From CAYQIM01 sp964417555 (GTDB taxonomy: Bacteria > Pseudomonadota > Gammaproteobacteria > Diplorickettsiales > Diplorickettsiaceae): a stretch of 30,623 nt of DNA. Position 1 is the stretch's first letter; the number at the start of each line of letters is the position of its first letter. This document shows, piece by piece, positions 16,772 to 25,600 of the stretch. A program made the position numbers and the translations under genes. The DNA lies in assembly GCA_964417555.1 (NCBI GenBank), contig CAYQIM010000049.1, positions 1 to 30,623 on the forward strand. The letters run 5' to 3'. The notes below the pieces were generated by a model, which saw only the letters and a program-made list of their open reading frames with translations, was not told the DNA's origin and did not search any database.

Positions 16772-19057
16772 ATGCATAGTGAAAAAAATCGAATATTAAT
16801 TAATGCAACTCAAGCAGGAGAAATTCGAGTTGCTTTATTAGAAGGAAATAAACTTTCTGATTTAGATATTGAATACAGTGGTCAGGAGCAAAAAAAATCG
16901 AATATTTATAAGGGAAAGATCAGCCGCATAGAGCCTAGCTTAGAGGCAGCCTTCATCGACTATGGTGCCGAACGCCATGGTTTTCTCCCTTTCAAAGAAA
17001 TCGCGCCCTCCTATTTTAAATTCCAGGGAAATGACTTACAAACTATTAAAAGCGCCTTAAAAATAGGTCAGGAAGTCATGGTGCAAATCGAGAAGGAAGA
17101 GCGTGGAAACAAAGGTGCTGCGCTGACGACGTATATCACCTTACCGGGTAGCTACCTCGTATTAATGCCGAATAATCCGGGCGCCGGTGGCATTTCTCGC
17201 CGTATCGAAGGTGATGAACGGCGCGCCATGCAAGATTTACTCAGTCAAATGGCAATTTCAGCCGACATGGGACTTATTCTGCGTACAGCCGGCGTAGGTC
17301 GCGACCTAAAAGAATTACAAAGTGATTTAAGTTTATTACTCAAACAATGGGATGCCATACAAAAAGCATTTAATGCGCGCTCTGCTCCTTTCTTGATTTT
17401 TCAAGAAGGCGATCTTATTACCCGTTCTATACGTGACTACCTAAGACGCGATATTGACGAGATCATTATCGACGATAAAAATATTTATCAAAAAACAAGA
17501 CAGTACATAGAACAAATTCGCCCTGACTTTGTATCACGCATCACTCTTTATCAAAATTCCACCCCTCTATTTCTTCATTTTGACATAGAAGAAGCCGCTG
17601 AATCGGCATTCCAACGTGAGATTCGTTTAGCCTCGGGTGGTACTATTGTTATTGATCGCGCAGAAGCTTTAGTGGCTATTGATATTAATTCTGGACGCTC
17701 TACAAAAAATGGTGATATTGAGGAAACCGCCATAAAAACAAACTTAGAAGCCGCTAAAGAAATCGCCCACCAATTACGTGTTCGTGATTTGGGGGGATTA
17801 ATCGTTATTGACTTCATTGATATGAATTCAGAAGACAATAAACGCAAAGTTGAAAATTGCTTACGCGAAGCCACTAAAAAAGATCGCGCGCGCATCCAAA
17901 TAGGACGTATTTCTACCTTTGGATTATTAGAAATGTCCCGCCAACGTTTACGCCACTCCTTAGGAAAGGCAAATGAAACACTTTGTTCTCATTGTAATGG
18001 ACAAGGAACGGTAAGAAGTATTGAGTCACTGGTGTTATCACTCGTGCGCCTCATTGAAAAAGAAGCTTTAAAAAAATCCACACAACAGATTCGCTTAGAG
18101 CTACCGGTCGCTGTAGCCACTTATCTTATCAATGAAAAACGCGCTGTTATTGCTCATATCGAACAAACTTATAAGGTCACTCTACTCATTATTCCTAACC
18201 CCTATTGGCAATCTCCCCAATACAAAATTACCGCCCTTACTAAAAATTTAGCTGATAAAGAAGGCACGGCGAGTTATGAGCTGCTTGAAGATAGATCCAG
18301 CAACGACGTTTTTATGCCTTACACGGCCACTCTTGCTCAGCCGCCAGAAGTACCTGCAGTTAAGTCTATTGTCCTACCCATCAACAAAAATAAAACAAAA
18401 ACACGGTTAGGGTTATTAAGCCGTTTATTTGCCATGCTAACGGATCTTACTAAACCCAAAAAAACAGCAACTAATAGGCAACAACCTTTACAAAAAGAAG
18501 GACATTATCCAGCGAGACAACATGCTGAAAGACGTTATGGAAAATCAAACAGGAATAACCACCATAACCGTTCACGTCAAAGACGAGAGAGAGGACAGCA
18601 AAATCATCGCAATTCAGCAAGTTCGTTTGTTCGACATGAACAACCCGTGTCGCCCGTGTCAACAAAGCCTTCTTCTGTCGAAAAGAAACCATCCTCAAAA
18701 AGATCGCCAGAAAAAGCGGAAAAAATTAACAATATGGCGCCCGTAAACGGACAAAAAATTAGCAAGAAGCGCGAAACACCAGTACATTCAGCTCACCATG
18801 CTCAAGCGAATTCTAAAAAGACCATCAACTTTGCAGAAAGGAAAGCGATAGCAGAGGCAACTTCGGCCCCTGCTCTGTTACCAAGACAGGATACTTTGGT
18901 GCAAGCAAAACAGGCTATTAACACCGAAATAACAACATCACAATCTTTGCATAGACGAAAAAATATGCGTCGCTATAGTGGCGAACCCAAATTACGGCAG
19001 CGTAACTATGCTTATGAAGATAACGATACTGAAAAAAATAAAGATGGCAATCATTAA
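16772..19057 (+). CDS. rne: Ribonuclease E
   Basis: Endoribonuclease that starts mRNA decay and processes rRNA and tRNA, normally at the inner membrane as core of the degradosome. The S1 RNA-binding domain spans ~38-120 (NIYKGKISRIEPSLEAAFIDYG). The DNase I-like catalytic domain holds Asp304 (VAIDINSGR) and Asp347 (IVIDFIDMN), matching E. coli 303 and 346. The Zn-link is CSHCNGQG with Cys405 and Cys408. After ~510 residues comes a basic, disordered tail rich in Arg, Asn, His and Gln (residues ~560-761), as in the RNA-binding and scaffold half of RNase E but much shorter than the E. coli tail. AGGA lies 8 nt before the ATG. Confidence 0.95.
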   Translation: MHSEKNRILINATQAGEIRVALLEGNKLSDLDIEYSGQEQKKSNIYKGKISRIEPSLEAAFIDYGAERHGFLPFKEIAPSYFKFQGNDLQTIKSALKIGQEVMVQIEKEERGNKGAALTTYITLPGSYLVLMPNNPGAGGISRRIEGDERRAMQDLLSQMAISADMGLILRTAGVGRDLKELQSDLSLLLKQWDAIQKAFNARSAPFLIFQEGDLITRSIRDYLRRDIDEIIIDDKNIYQKTRQYIEQIRPDFVSRITLYQNSTPLFLHFDIEEAAESAFQREIRLASGGTIVIDRAEALVAIDINSGRSTKNGDIEETAIKTNLEAAKEIAHQLRVRDLGGLIVIDFIDMNSEDNKRKVENCLREATKKDRARIQIGRISTFGLLEMSRQRLRHSLGKANETLCSHCNGQGTVRSIESLVLSLVRLIEKEALKKSTQQIRLELPVAVATYLINEKRAVIAHIEQTYKVTLLIIPNPYWQSPQYKITALTKNLADKEGTASYELLEDRSSNDVFMPYTATLAQPPEVPAVKSIVLPINKNKTKTRLGLLSRLFAMLTDLTKPKKTATNRQQPLQKEGHYPARQHAERRYGKSNRNNHHNRSRQRRERGQQNHRNSASSFVRHEQPVSPVSTKPSSVEKKPSSKRSPEKAEKINNMAPVNGQKISKKRETPVHSAHHAQANSKKTINFAERKAIAEATSAPALLPRQDTLVQAKQAINTEITTSQSLHRRKNMRRYSGEPKLRQRNYAYEDNDTEKNKDGNH

Positions 19058-19291
19058 AACGTGTTGTCATTAGGATGATCACAAAGCGTGTGTTTTCTGT
19101 ATTTTATTACTTGTAAACACACACCTTCTGCATTGTTATCTCCGACTACAGTAAAATACAATCTTTCGCAAAGGTCGATCCCTGATAATATAAGAATCTA
19201 AAAATGAAACTTCAGTAAGTAGCATTATGGTCAAAATAATCGCTTAGGAAACAAAAAAGTATTTACGATCCTAAAGTTGAATTTACAAACG

Positions 19292-19959
19292 CTATTTTTC
19301 CGCTATATATTTTTGCTGCACGACGCATCCTACTAGCTTGAAACTAATCGGATAACCCGACCACACACGAAATATGAGGTAAGCTTTACCTAAATTCGTT
19401 ATGGAATAAAAAGAATCTTTTTTATCTATCAACTGTAATTTAAATAACACATAAAAAAATTGATCAAAATTAATGTTAATGCCATGCTCTTTTTTTAAAA
19501 AAGTCAAAAGCTCAGTTTGTTTAATAGGTTTAGTGTGGTTATTTAAATAAGACAGAAGTTCTATTTGGTCTGGCGAGAGTTGTTTATCTATACGTAGCGT
19601 GGTCAAACAGAGTTGTGCATTTGCTAATAAAGTAAGTAAAATATGAACTTGCTCATTTGGCTCTAATTTAGCTTCCATAAGTTGTTTTTTTAACGCACTT
19701 CTATATTTTGTTAATAACGGCAATTGAAACCCCATTTGAAAGTAATTTCGATATATTTGGTTTTTTTATCAAAATAATGCGCGTCTTTGTTATTCGATAG
19801 ATCAATATCAAAACCTTGAAATTTTATGTTCGCCGCATTGCTTCTGCTAATCATCTCTTGAATAGAAGCAAATATTCCATAGATAGGTTTATAAAAGATA
19901 AGAAATAAAACAAAAACCAAACCTGATCGTATTAAGTTTGACTGAAGATTTGAGTTCAT
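19292..19959 (-). pseudogene. Membrane-anchored hypothetical protein split by a -1 shift at A7
   Basis: Two overlapping frames, 19711-19959 (82 aa) and 19292-19735 (147 aa), probably come from one ~221-aa gene. The first has a good AAAAGGG ribosome site, a transmembrane helix at ~11-30, then a soluble stretch. At the A7 run (19761-19767 on the minus strand) a -1 shift passes into the second frame and reads smoothly as KKNQIYRNYFQMGFQLPLL. The second part has a helical, winged-helix-like segment (LSPDQIELLSYLNN ... ITNLGKAYL). The internal ATG at 19735 has no ribosome site of its own. Alternatives: two translationally coupled genes overlapping by 25 nt, or one gene rescued by slippage. No family recognised. 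Confidence 0.5.
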
Positions 19960-20130
19960 ATATCCCTTTTCATTATTATTTTTATGAATAGATAAAATAT
20001 AAATGGCACTTATTTTCTTATAGCATCATAAAATTAATTTTTTTTATGTCTATATGTCGTTGTATATACTTTATGTAAGCGATCGACTATTTCCTGGATA
20101 GGAAATAGATGTCAGAAATATATTTTTATT

Positions 20131-20260
20131 AACTCATGTTACGCATTAAGCTATTGAACGCTCGGGGTTCTGTCAGCCGCTAGACTTTTTACCTGCTCGT
20201 AAGCTTGCAGCAAAGTAAAGCCCAGCAACTGCCACCAACCTCTACTGCGTTACATGAGTT
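20131..20260. mobile_element. MITE-like element with terminal inverted repeats
   Basis: AACTCATGTTACGCA (20131-20145) and TGCGTTACATGAGTT (20246-20260) are 15-bp terminal inverted repeats with one mismatch. ATT directly flanks both ends, a possible 3-bp target duplication. The ~100-bp interior is noticeably GC-richer than its surroundings and has no coding frame. It sits 24 bp past the stop of the CifB-like gene. It may also act as a hairpin in that mRNA. No transposase is in the window. Confidence 0.5.
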
Positions 20261-20284
20261 ATTAACTTTCAGATAGGGCCTAGA

Positions 20285-23200
20285 CTAAGGCTTCCAAATA
20301 CGAGATCCTCTAAAAATATCGGTCTTAATTCTTTCGCGTTGTCTTTCTGCTTTTCTATACTTTTTTTCCACTGACTTGGAAATTGGCTGGCTATATTTTT
20401 GTCGAGTAATTGCTCTAGCGAATACATTTAAAACGAAGAGCGTATCCGTCACATTGGGGGATGCCGTTACTCGCGCTAATGGATAAGGTTTATTCTGGCT
20501 TTTTCCTTTTCCTTGTTGATGATGCGTTAACCGTGAAAACGGATAAATTTCTCGAGAGAGAAGCGGCTCGCTTCTTACCAGCCTTGGCGCAGATTGACTA
20601 CTCGCCGTTAAACTAACTGGCTTTTTTGCCGTGGAATGTGCTGTAGAAAAAAAATTGGTATGTTTTTTTTGTTTTACATCCCGAAGTGCTTGCTTAGCCG
20701 CTATGGATTCGTTTAAAGATTTGTCTGCAAACCATGTCCCTCTCATCCGTGGATGCTTATTCTGGCTAAGGTTTATAGAAACAAATTTCTTACCCGCACT
20801 ACTCTTTGATACTTTTTTAATTGTTTTCTTATTAATCTCACTATTTTTCTTATAATTAGTCTGCATTCTATGGTTTCTTTTAGAATGTTCGTATCCTTCT
20901 AGATAGGCATGAGCAAGTTCACTTATAGGTGTATCTACATCCCAAAAACTTGTTTTACTTGCGGAAAGATGGGTTGCCGAATTACTCGCCGTTGGCTTAT
21001 TTCCCTGACTTACATCGTCTTTCACTGCTCTTTTACTAACAGTATGAGACTGGCCATCTTCATTAATTCCTATACAGCCCTCGCGTTCTGTTATGCTATC
21101 AGACCGAAAATTCCTTACTATTTGTCGAAATTCCTTATCGCTCTCTAATAATTCACAATCTGGCGGCTCAAACAAAAAACCGTCCTTAGTTAACACCTCC
21201 AAATGCTGTGTAGCCAAACTTTTGCAGAAATTTGTCAAAACTACCCGACGACTAAATTGCTGCTGCGTTGAGCTAAGTGCTAAGCTGTTATTATTATAAA
21301 GATGGGCTTGAATAGTGTTAAAAGATGCCGGAAGCACTAGGCAATCCTTCACACTATCTTTAGCCTCATTATCAATATAATGCGTTTCTCTTTTTATTCC
21401 GCCCGGTAAAACAATATAAATATCCCTGCCTTCGCCTCCGTAAACAAACCTGACATTTTCACCCACGGCAAACCTATCATCAAATCTCGAACCAAAAACT
21501 CTAAGCGAACCGTCTGGATTCATTATTTCAGCGTAAAGTACGGCTATATCATCATTTCTCGTTGCAGTAATTTTTTCATACCAAGCGACCGCATGCGATG
21601 CTTTATCGCCCTCTTTATTTAATACAGATTCTGGAATAGAGGCTTTAACATTAAGCCCCGTTACCGGCACATTCGCTCCTCGATTAATAGCTTTGAAATC
21701 TTTCTCTGTAAAAACTAAAACAACATTATAAAAATACTTATCTATTAGACGATACCACGAAAAACTCAATTCAGAATTTCTTAAATAATCCCTAATTTTG
21801 ACTCGAAATGTTCTTGCTATGCGAGCATCACTATTATTCACGGTAATAACTAAGCTATTGTCCGCGCCGCTATACTCTATTATCTGCTGTAATAAGCACC
21901 ATGAACTAAACTTGATAAATACCGGATTCTTTTTAGCTGTATGAATTTCTATTACATCTATTGCATTAGCTATCGGATTAATAATGCAAGCCCCTGCAAA
22001 ATAACTTCCATCATAAGAAGCGGATATCTCGATCATAGAACAATCTGATATCACTACCTGTCTATTTTTTTCAGCGTCAATTTCTAGCGAGTTTACTGTC
22101 GTGGTTAATATGCCTGATTTTAATCTTTCCGTGCTTACTTCTTCCGGCTCATTTGTTTGCCAACAGCTTTGCGTTGTATTCAAAACCGGCTTAAAAATAG
22201 TGGCGTGCCTATCAATCAATTCGTAATGCATTTGGCTTGCATTGGCCAATACCAGCTTTCTCTCACGATCATTCAACAGCGATAAAGATAATGTGAGTTC
22301 GTCTCGACAATCTTCATAATGTATCGTTTTATCTGCCAAATCCCATAACGAAACATCGACCAGCGTAGCGTCTTCATCCTGATAATCAATCTCTAAATAA
22401 CAATCCAAATCACTCGATTCTATCAAAGTCTTGTTGTTTCCCTGACGGTATTCCTCTTCCTTATCCCACCTAATACGACAAAGCGAAAACAATTTATTCG
22501 GTATCCACTCCTCAATACCGGTTATACCACTTGGAATGGATCCAGCGACAGCATCCCGCCCACTATTGGGTAGCGGCACTGAAGGCAATTCATTCGTCGG
22601 CAATCGGCATGAGACATCCCGCTTAGAGTGACTCGGTCCTACCTCACATAACGCTTTTTTCCGTTTGTTTTCCGTTCTTTTTTCTTCGGCCTGCTTACGT
22701 TTTTCTCGTATTTTTTTTTCTACTTTTTCTCCTTGTCGTTTATACTTTTCGGCCAGTTTCTCTGCTCTCTCTTTCTGTCGCGCAATCCTTTCGTTAATTC
22801 CTTGTTCCACTCTCGCTTCCGCTATATCATCCAGTAATTGTTCTATCTCCTGTATTGATTCTCCGGTTTCTCTGTCTGCCGTATTTCGTAATCCACTGAG
22901 TGACGTGCGTATAGCATTTATCGCACTAGCGACAGAAGATGCGACTGACGTTACCCCTGATCCCGCTTTTCCAACAGCCGCTGCCGTCGCAGTAAATGCC
23001 GCTAACAATACCCCCAATCCTCCGATAATACCGCCGAATATATTTCCTAGCACTGAAGCATCTGATTTATTTTTCTCAGGACTGCTTTCCAAATCTGCGG
23101 CGTAACCCGGATCCGGGCTTTTCCACGGTGGTGTCTTATCTCCAGTTTCATCCACAGGCAGCATCTCAACCTTTGGGTTATCCGATTTGTTGGGCTCAGG

Positions 23201-25546
23201 TTGAAAATAGGGAGGACTTTTTTCTCCCTCGACGTCCCTATGTTCCGGCGAATTTGCTACACGCTCTGAACCAGACGTGTGCACTATTTTCTCAATTAAC
23301 TTCGTATATAAAAATAAGTTTTCCCCTTGCCTTGCTTGCGCATCATAGGTCAAGGCAACTAAATCGACTTCCCTGCCATCTGAAAAGCTTTTTAAATTTT
23401 CTAGATATTTTTTTACTTGTACTAGCGCTTCTGCTTGTCGTTGTTTAGCTTCTTGATGATTTTCAGCATGCTTTAATTCCATCACTTTTAATCGCTTATT
23501 GTTTCCTCTCTTAATCGGTGACGCTACTATATCGGCTATGCCTGCTAACAGATGATTCGATTCGGTAAAAACTTGTAGCTTGCCGCTGGCTAATAACCCA
23601 CCTTGTACTATGGCTTGCAGATCACTTTCTGAATTAATCAGCACCTTTTTGTTGAATAACTCTTCTGCCAATCTTTGGACAGCTAATTCACCTTGATCAT
23701 CTATAAAAGAAAATGCTTGAATAGGTTCAAATATCCCTTTATCTGCAAGGTTATATCGCGTTCCTAAACGGCCTGACTCATCAGAATGCGATTTTAAAGA
23801 CTCTTTGTTTAATTCAATTTTCTTAATGCAGTTCGATCGACCATCCAAAGTCAAAATAACGTTGATTTTCACATATTGGCTACTTTCTAGTAGTTCATCA
23901 CTGCCAAAAAGCTTCTTCAGTTCCTCAAACGAAGGAACTTGATTAAGTTCATGACCGGTAAATAATTCAACATTCCTAATTATATTTAACACATAGACAT
24001 TGCTGCCTCGCTTGAATAAGAAAATACCATCTTCTTTCGGATATTTAGCTTTATTATGGGTATTAATAAACACTTTCGCTGAAATATCAGCGGTAGAACC
24101 CATCGCTTGACCCAGTAATAAACGGTCTAAATAATACGAGTTATCATTCCCTTCATTGTTCATTACGATAGAATAATGGAGATCATTTAAACCTGCTGCG
24201 ATGCGATCACTTAATGCCTGAGTGCCTTCTGTTTGTAATACCGCATCTCCCACTTCAAGTAGTGTCTTAATAAAATTCGTGGGTTCTATCTTAATGTCTT
24301 TAATACGAGATACCACAGGTTCTGGAAAAGCAAAATTAACACCCAATGCTATACCTTTCGTTGCAATCGTCCTTATACGTGGCGCATAATAAAGATAACC
24401 CCGATCATCTATCTGTTCTAATCCTTGCAACGGAGTTTCGCTTCCAGCCTTAAATTCGACATTAACAGGCAACGCCTCCCAATTTTTATTACTTAATCCA
24501 TCTAACCGCGACACAAACACCAAGTCCGCTCGTCCTTTGCCTAGATTCTTTTCAATCCCAATATCCAAGGCATACTCATACTTAAATAAATACTCTAAAA
24601 CACCCACATTAAATCCATGATAAGCCACCTCTGAGCTACCCAACCCGAGTATCGGTTTCCAATGACCATATATCTTGGCAAGGTCTTTAAAAATATTACT
24701 ACCTGCCACGGCTACTGCATTAGCAATTTGATCTAAAATAAGCACTCTTCGTTGCTCATCCACCGCCCCTTCTAACTCAGCATGTGAGGATAACTGTTGA
24801 AAATGAGATTTTAAATTAGTCAGAGGTACCTTTTCTGATTCACTAATTTCAGAATTAAACCTTTCTTCAATTAATTGAACGATTTCTTTGAATTTAGTGT
24901 TTTGTTCATTAGGCTTAGGTAACGGATCTCGCTCTATTAATCGCTGAAATTCACTGCTTAACTCTTTATAACTTTTAAAATTATCTCCTAGCACTATTTT
25001 TATGTCTTCTATATGCAAATTAAACGTCTGATCAATATGGTAAATTTTTCCATTGACTTGCAACTTTTCATCGACTACATAGTCTTGCAAAGTGCCTTGT
25101 ACTATTTCCAGATGAGCAATTAATTCTTTTATCTGGTCTGAACTCCAATGTTGTGCTGATTCAATATTTTTGGTCACACAAAAAGTATAAAGTTGAAGGG
25201 ATTTTTTACCGGCGCTTTCTAATTGCAAAGCCACTTTCACGGTTTTTATAACTTGTTTACCTTTATCATTACTTTTTATAGGGTTTATATAAATATGCTT
25301 GATGTCCAATTTATCCATTAATGGGGTATTAGGTAAAACAGTAAAAGCACCCATTGCACTGTATGGAAAAAATTCAGGTTTAGACGTCGTCCCTAGCTTA
25401 GGTGTTTTCCTTAAGAGAGATTGAAATTTTTGGAAAAAATATTCTCCATTTGTTCCTGTTTTACCTGTAACTAACAATGTTACGAGTTCTGGATTATTAG
25501 AAGCGGAAAAAACTTGTAAAGAAGAGGGACTTTGTATAGTAGGCAT
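20285..25546 (-). CDS. cifB: CifB-like dual PD-(D/E)XK nuclease toxin, giant form
   Basis: A 1753-aa protein. Residues 30-190 follow the N-terminal layout of Wolbachia CidB/CinB (FFQKFQSLL, FFPYSAMGAF, VKVALQLE). Nuclease domain 1 (~305-410) has GRADLVF (Asp341), VNVEFKAG (Glu364, Lys366) and LEQIDDRGY (Gln378). Nuclease domain 2 (~635-750) has AGIADIV (Asp672), KVMELKHA (Glu690, Lys692) and ALVQVKKYL (Gln710), like PDDEXK_9. Both active sites look intact, unlike the degenerate ones of CidB. Next: a Pro-rich linker (755-828), an Ala/Gly-rich hydrophobic stretch (831-879), a charged coiled coil with an NLS-like end (895-965), a region of unknown fold, an RTX-like RFVYGGEGRDIY (1366-1377), and a basic tail (1560-1753). 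Dibasic SKR sites occur at ~974-976 and 1504-1506. TAAGGA lies 7 nt before the ATG, and the CifA-like gene ends 54 nt upstream. The predicted role, a host-directed nuclease causing cytoplasmic incompatibility, is inference. Confidence 0.82.
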   Translation of the reverse strand: MPTIQSPSSLQVFSASNNPELVTLLVTGKTGTNGEYFFQKFQSLLRKTPKLGTTSKPEFFPYSAMGAFTVLPNTPLMDKLDIKHIYINPIKSNDKGKQVIKTVKVALQLESAGKKSLQLYTFCVTKNIESAQHWSSDQIKELIAHLEIVQGTLQDYVVDEKLQVNGKIYHIDQTFNLHIEDIKIVLGDNFKSYKELSSEFQRLIERDPLPKPNEQNTKFKEIVQLIEERFNSEISESEKVPLTNLKSHFQQLSSHAELEGAVDEQRRVLILDQIANAVAVAGSNIFKDLAKIYGHWKPILGLGSSEVAYHGFNVGVLEYLFKYEYALDIGIEKNLGKGRADLVFVSRLDGLSNKNWEALPVNVEFKAGSETPLQGLEQIDDRGYLYYAPRIRTIATKGIALGVNFAFPEPVVSRIKDIKIEPTNFIKTLLEVGDAVLQTEGTQALSDRIAAGLNDLHYSIVMNNEGNDNSYYLDRLLLGQAMGSTADISAKVFINTHNKAKYPKEDGIFLFKRGSNVYVLNIIRNVELFTGHELNQVPSFEELKKLFGSDELLESSQYVKINVILTLDGRSNCIKKIELNKESLKSHSDESGRLGTRYNLADKGIFEPIQAFSFIDDQGELAVQRLAEELFNKKVLINSESDLQAIVQGGLLASGKLQVFTESNHLLAGIADIVASPIKRGNNKRLKVMELKHAENHQEAKQRQAEALVQVKKYLENLKSFSDGREVDLVALTYDAQARQGENLFLYTKLIEKIVHTSGSERVANSPEHRDVEGEKSPPYFQPEPNKSDNPKVEMLPVDETGDKTPPWKSPDPGYAADLESSPEKNKSDASVLGNIFGGIIGGLGVLLAAFTATAAAVGKAGSGVTSVASSVASAINAIRTSLSGLRNTADRETGESIQEIEQLLDDIAEARVEQGINERIARQKERAEKLAEKYKRQGEKVEKKIREKRKQAEEKRTENKRKKALCEVGPSHSKRDVSCRLPTNELPSVPLPNSGRDAVAGSIPSGITGIEEWIPNKLFSLCRIRWDKEEEYRQGNNKTLIESSDLDCYLEIDYQDEDATLVDVSLWDLADKTIHYEDCRDELTLSLSLLNDRERKLVLANASQMHYELIDRHATIFKPVLNTTQSCWQTNEPEEVSTERLKSGILTTTVNSLEIDAEKNRQVVISDCSMIEISASYDGSYFAGACIINPIANAIDVIEIHTAKKNPVFIKFSSWCLLQQIIEYSGADNSLVITVNNSDARIARTFRVKIRDYLRNSELSFSWYRLIDKYFYNVVLVFTEKDFKAINRGANVPVTGLNVKASIPESVLNKEGDKASHAVAWYEKITATRNDDIAVLYAEIMNPDGSLRVFGSRFDDRFAVGENVRFVYGGEGRDIYIVLPGGIKRETHYIDNEAKDSVKDCLVLPASFNTIQAHLYNNNSLALSSTQQQFSRRVVLTNFCKSLATQHLEVLTKDGFLFEPPDCELLESDKEFRQIVRNFRSDSITEREGCIGINEDGQSHTVSKRAVKDDVSQGNKPTASNSATHLSASKTSFWDVDTPISELAHAYLEGYEHSKRNHRMQTNYKKNSEINKKTIKKVSKSSAGKKFVSINLSQNKHPRMRGTWFADKSLNESIAAKQALRDVKQKKHTNFFSTAHSTAKKPVSLTASSQSAPRLVRSEPLLSREIYPFSRLTHHQQGKGKSQNKPYPLARVTASPNVTDTLFVLNVFARAITRQKYSQPISKSVEKKYRKAERQRERIKTDIFRGSRIWKP

Positions 25547-25600
25547 AATCGAATCCTTAATTATTAATTAGTCATTTTTAGCTTTGTATTCTTAAATACT

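Noticed and set aside
19088..19122. GTGTGTTT/AAACACAC hairpin after rne as a terminator
   Set aside because: Perfect 8-bp arms, but a 19-nt loop and no T run on either strand; position alone is not enough.
21471..21560. CifB RTX-like GGEGRD segment as a calcium-binding RTX repeat domain
   Set aside because: Only one such unit is seen; RTX domains need several consecutive nonapeptides.
22665..23105. 146-aa and 106-aa plus-strand frames opposite cifB
   Set aside because: They mirror the Ala-rich and charged regions of cifB; no start context.
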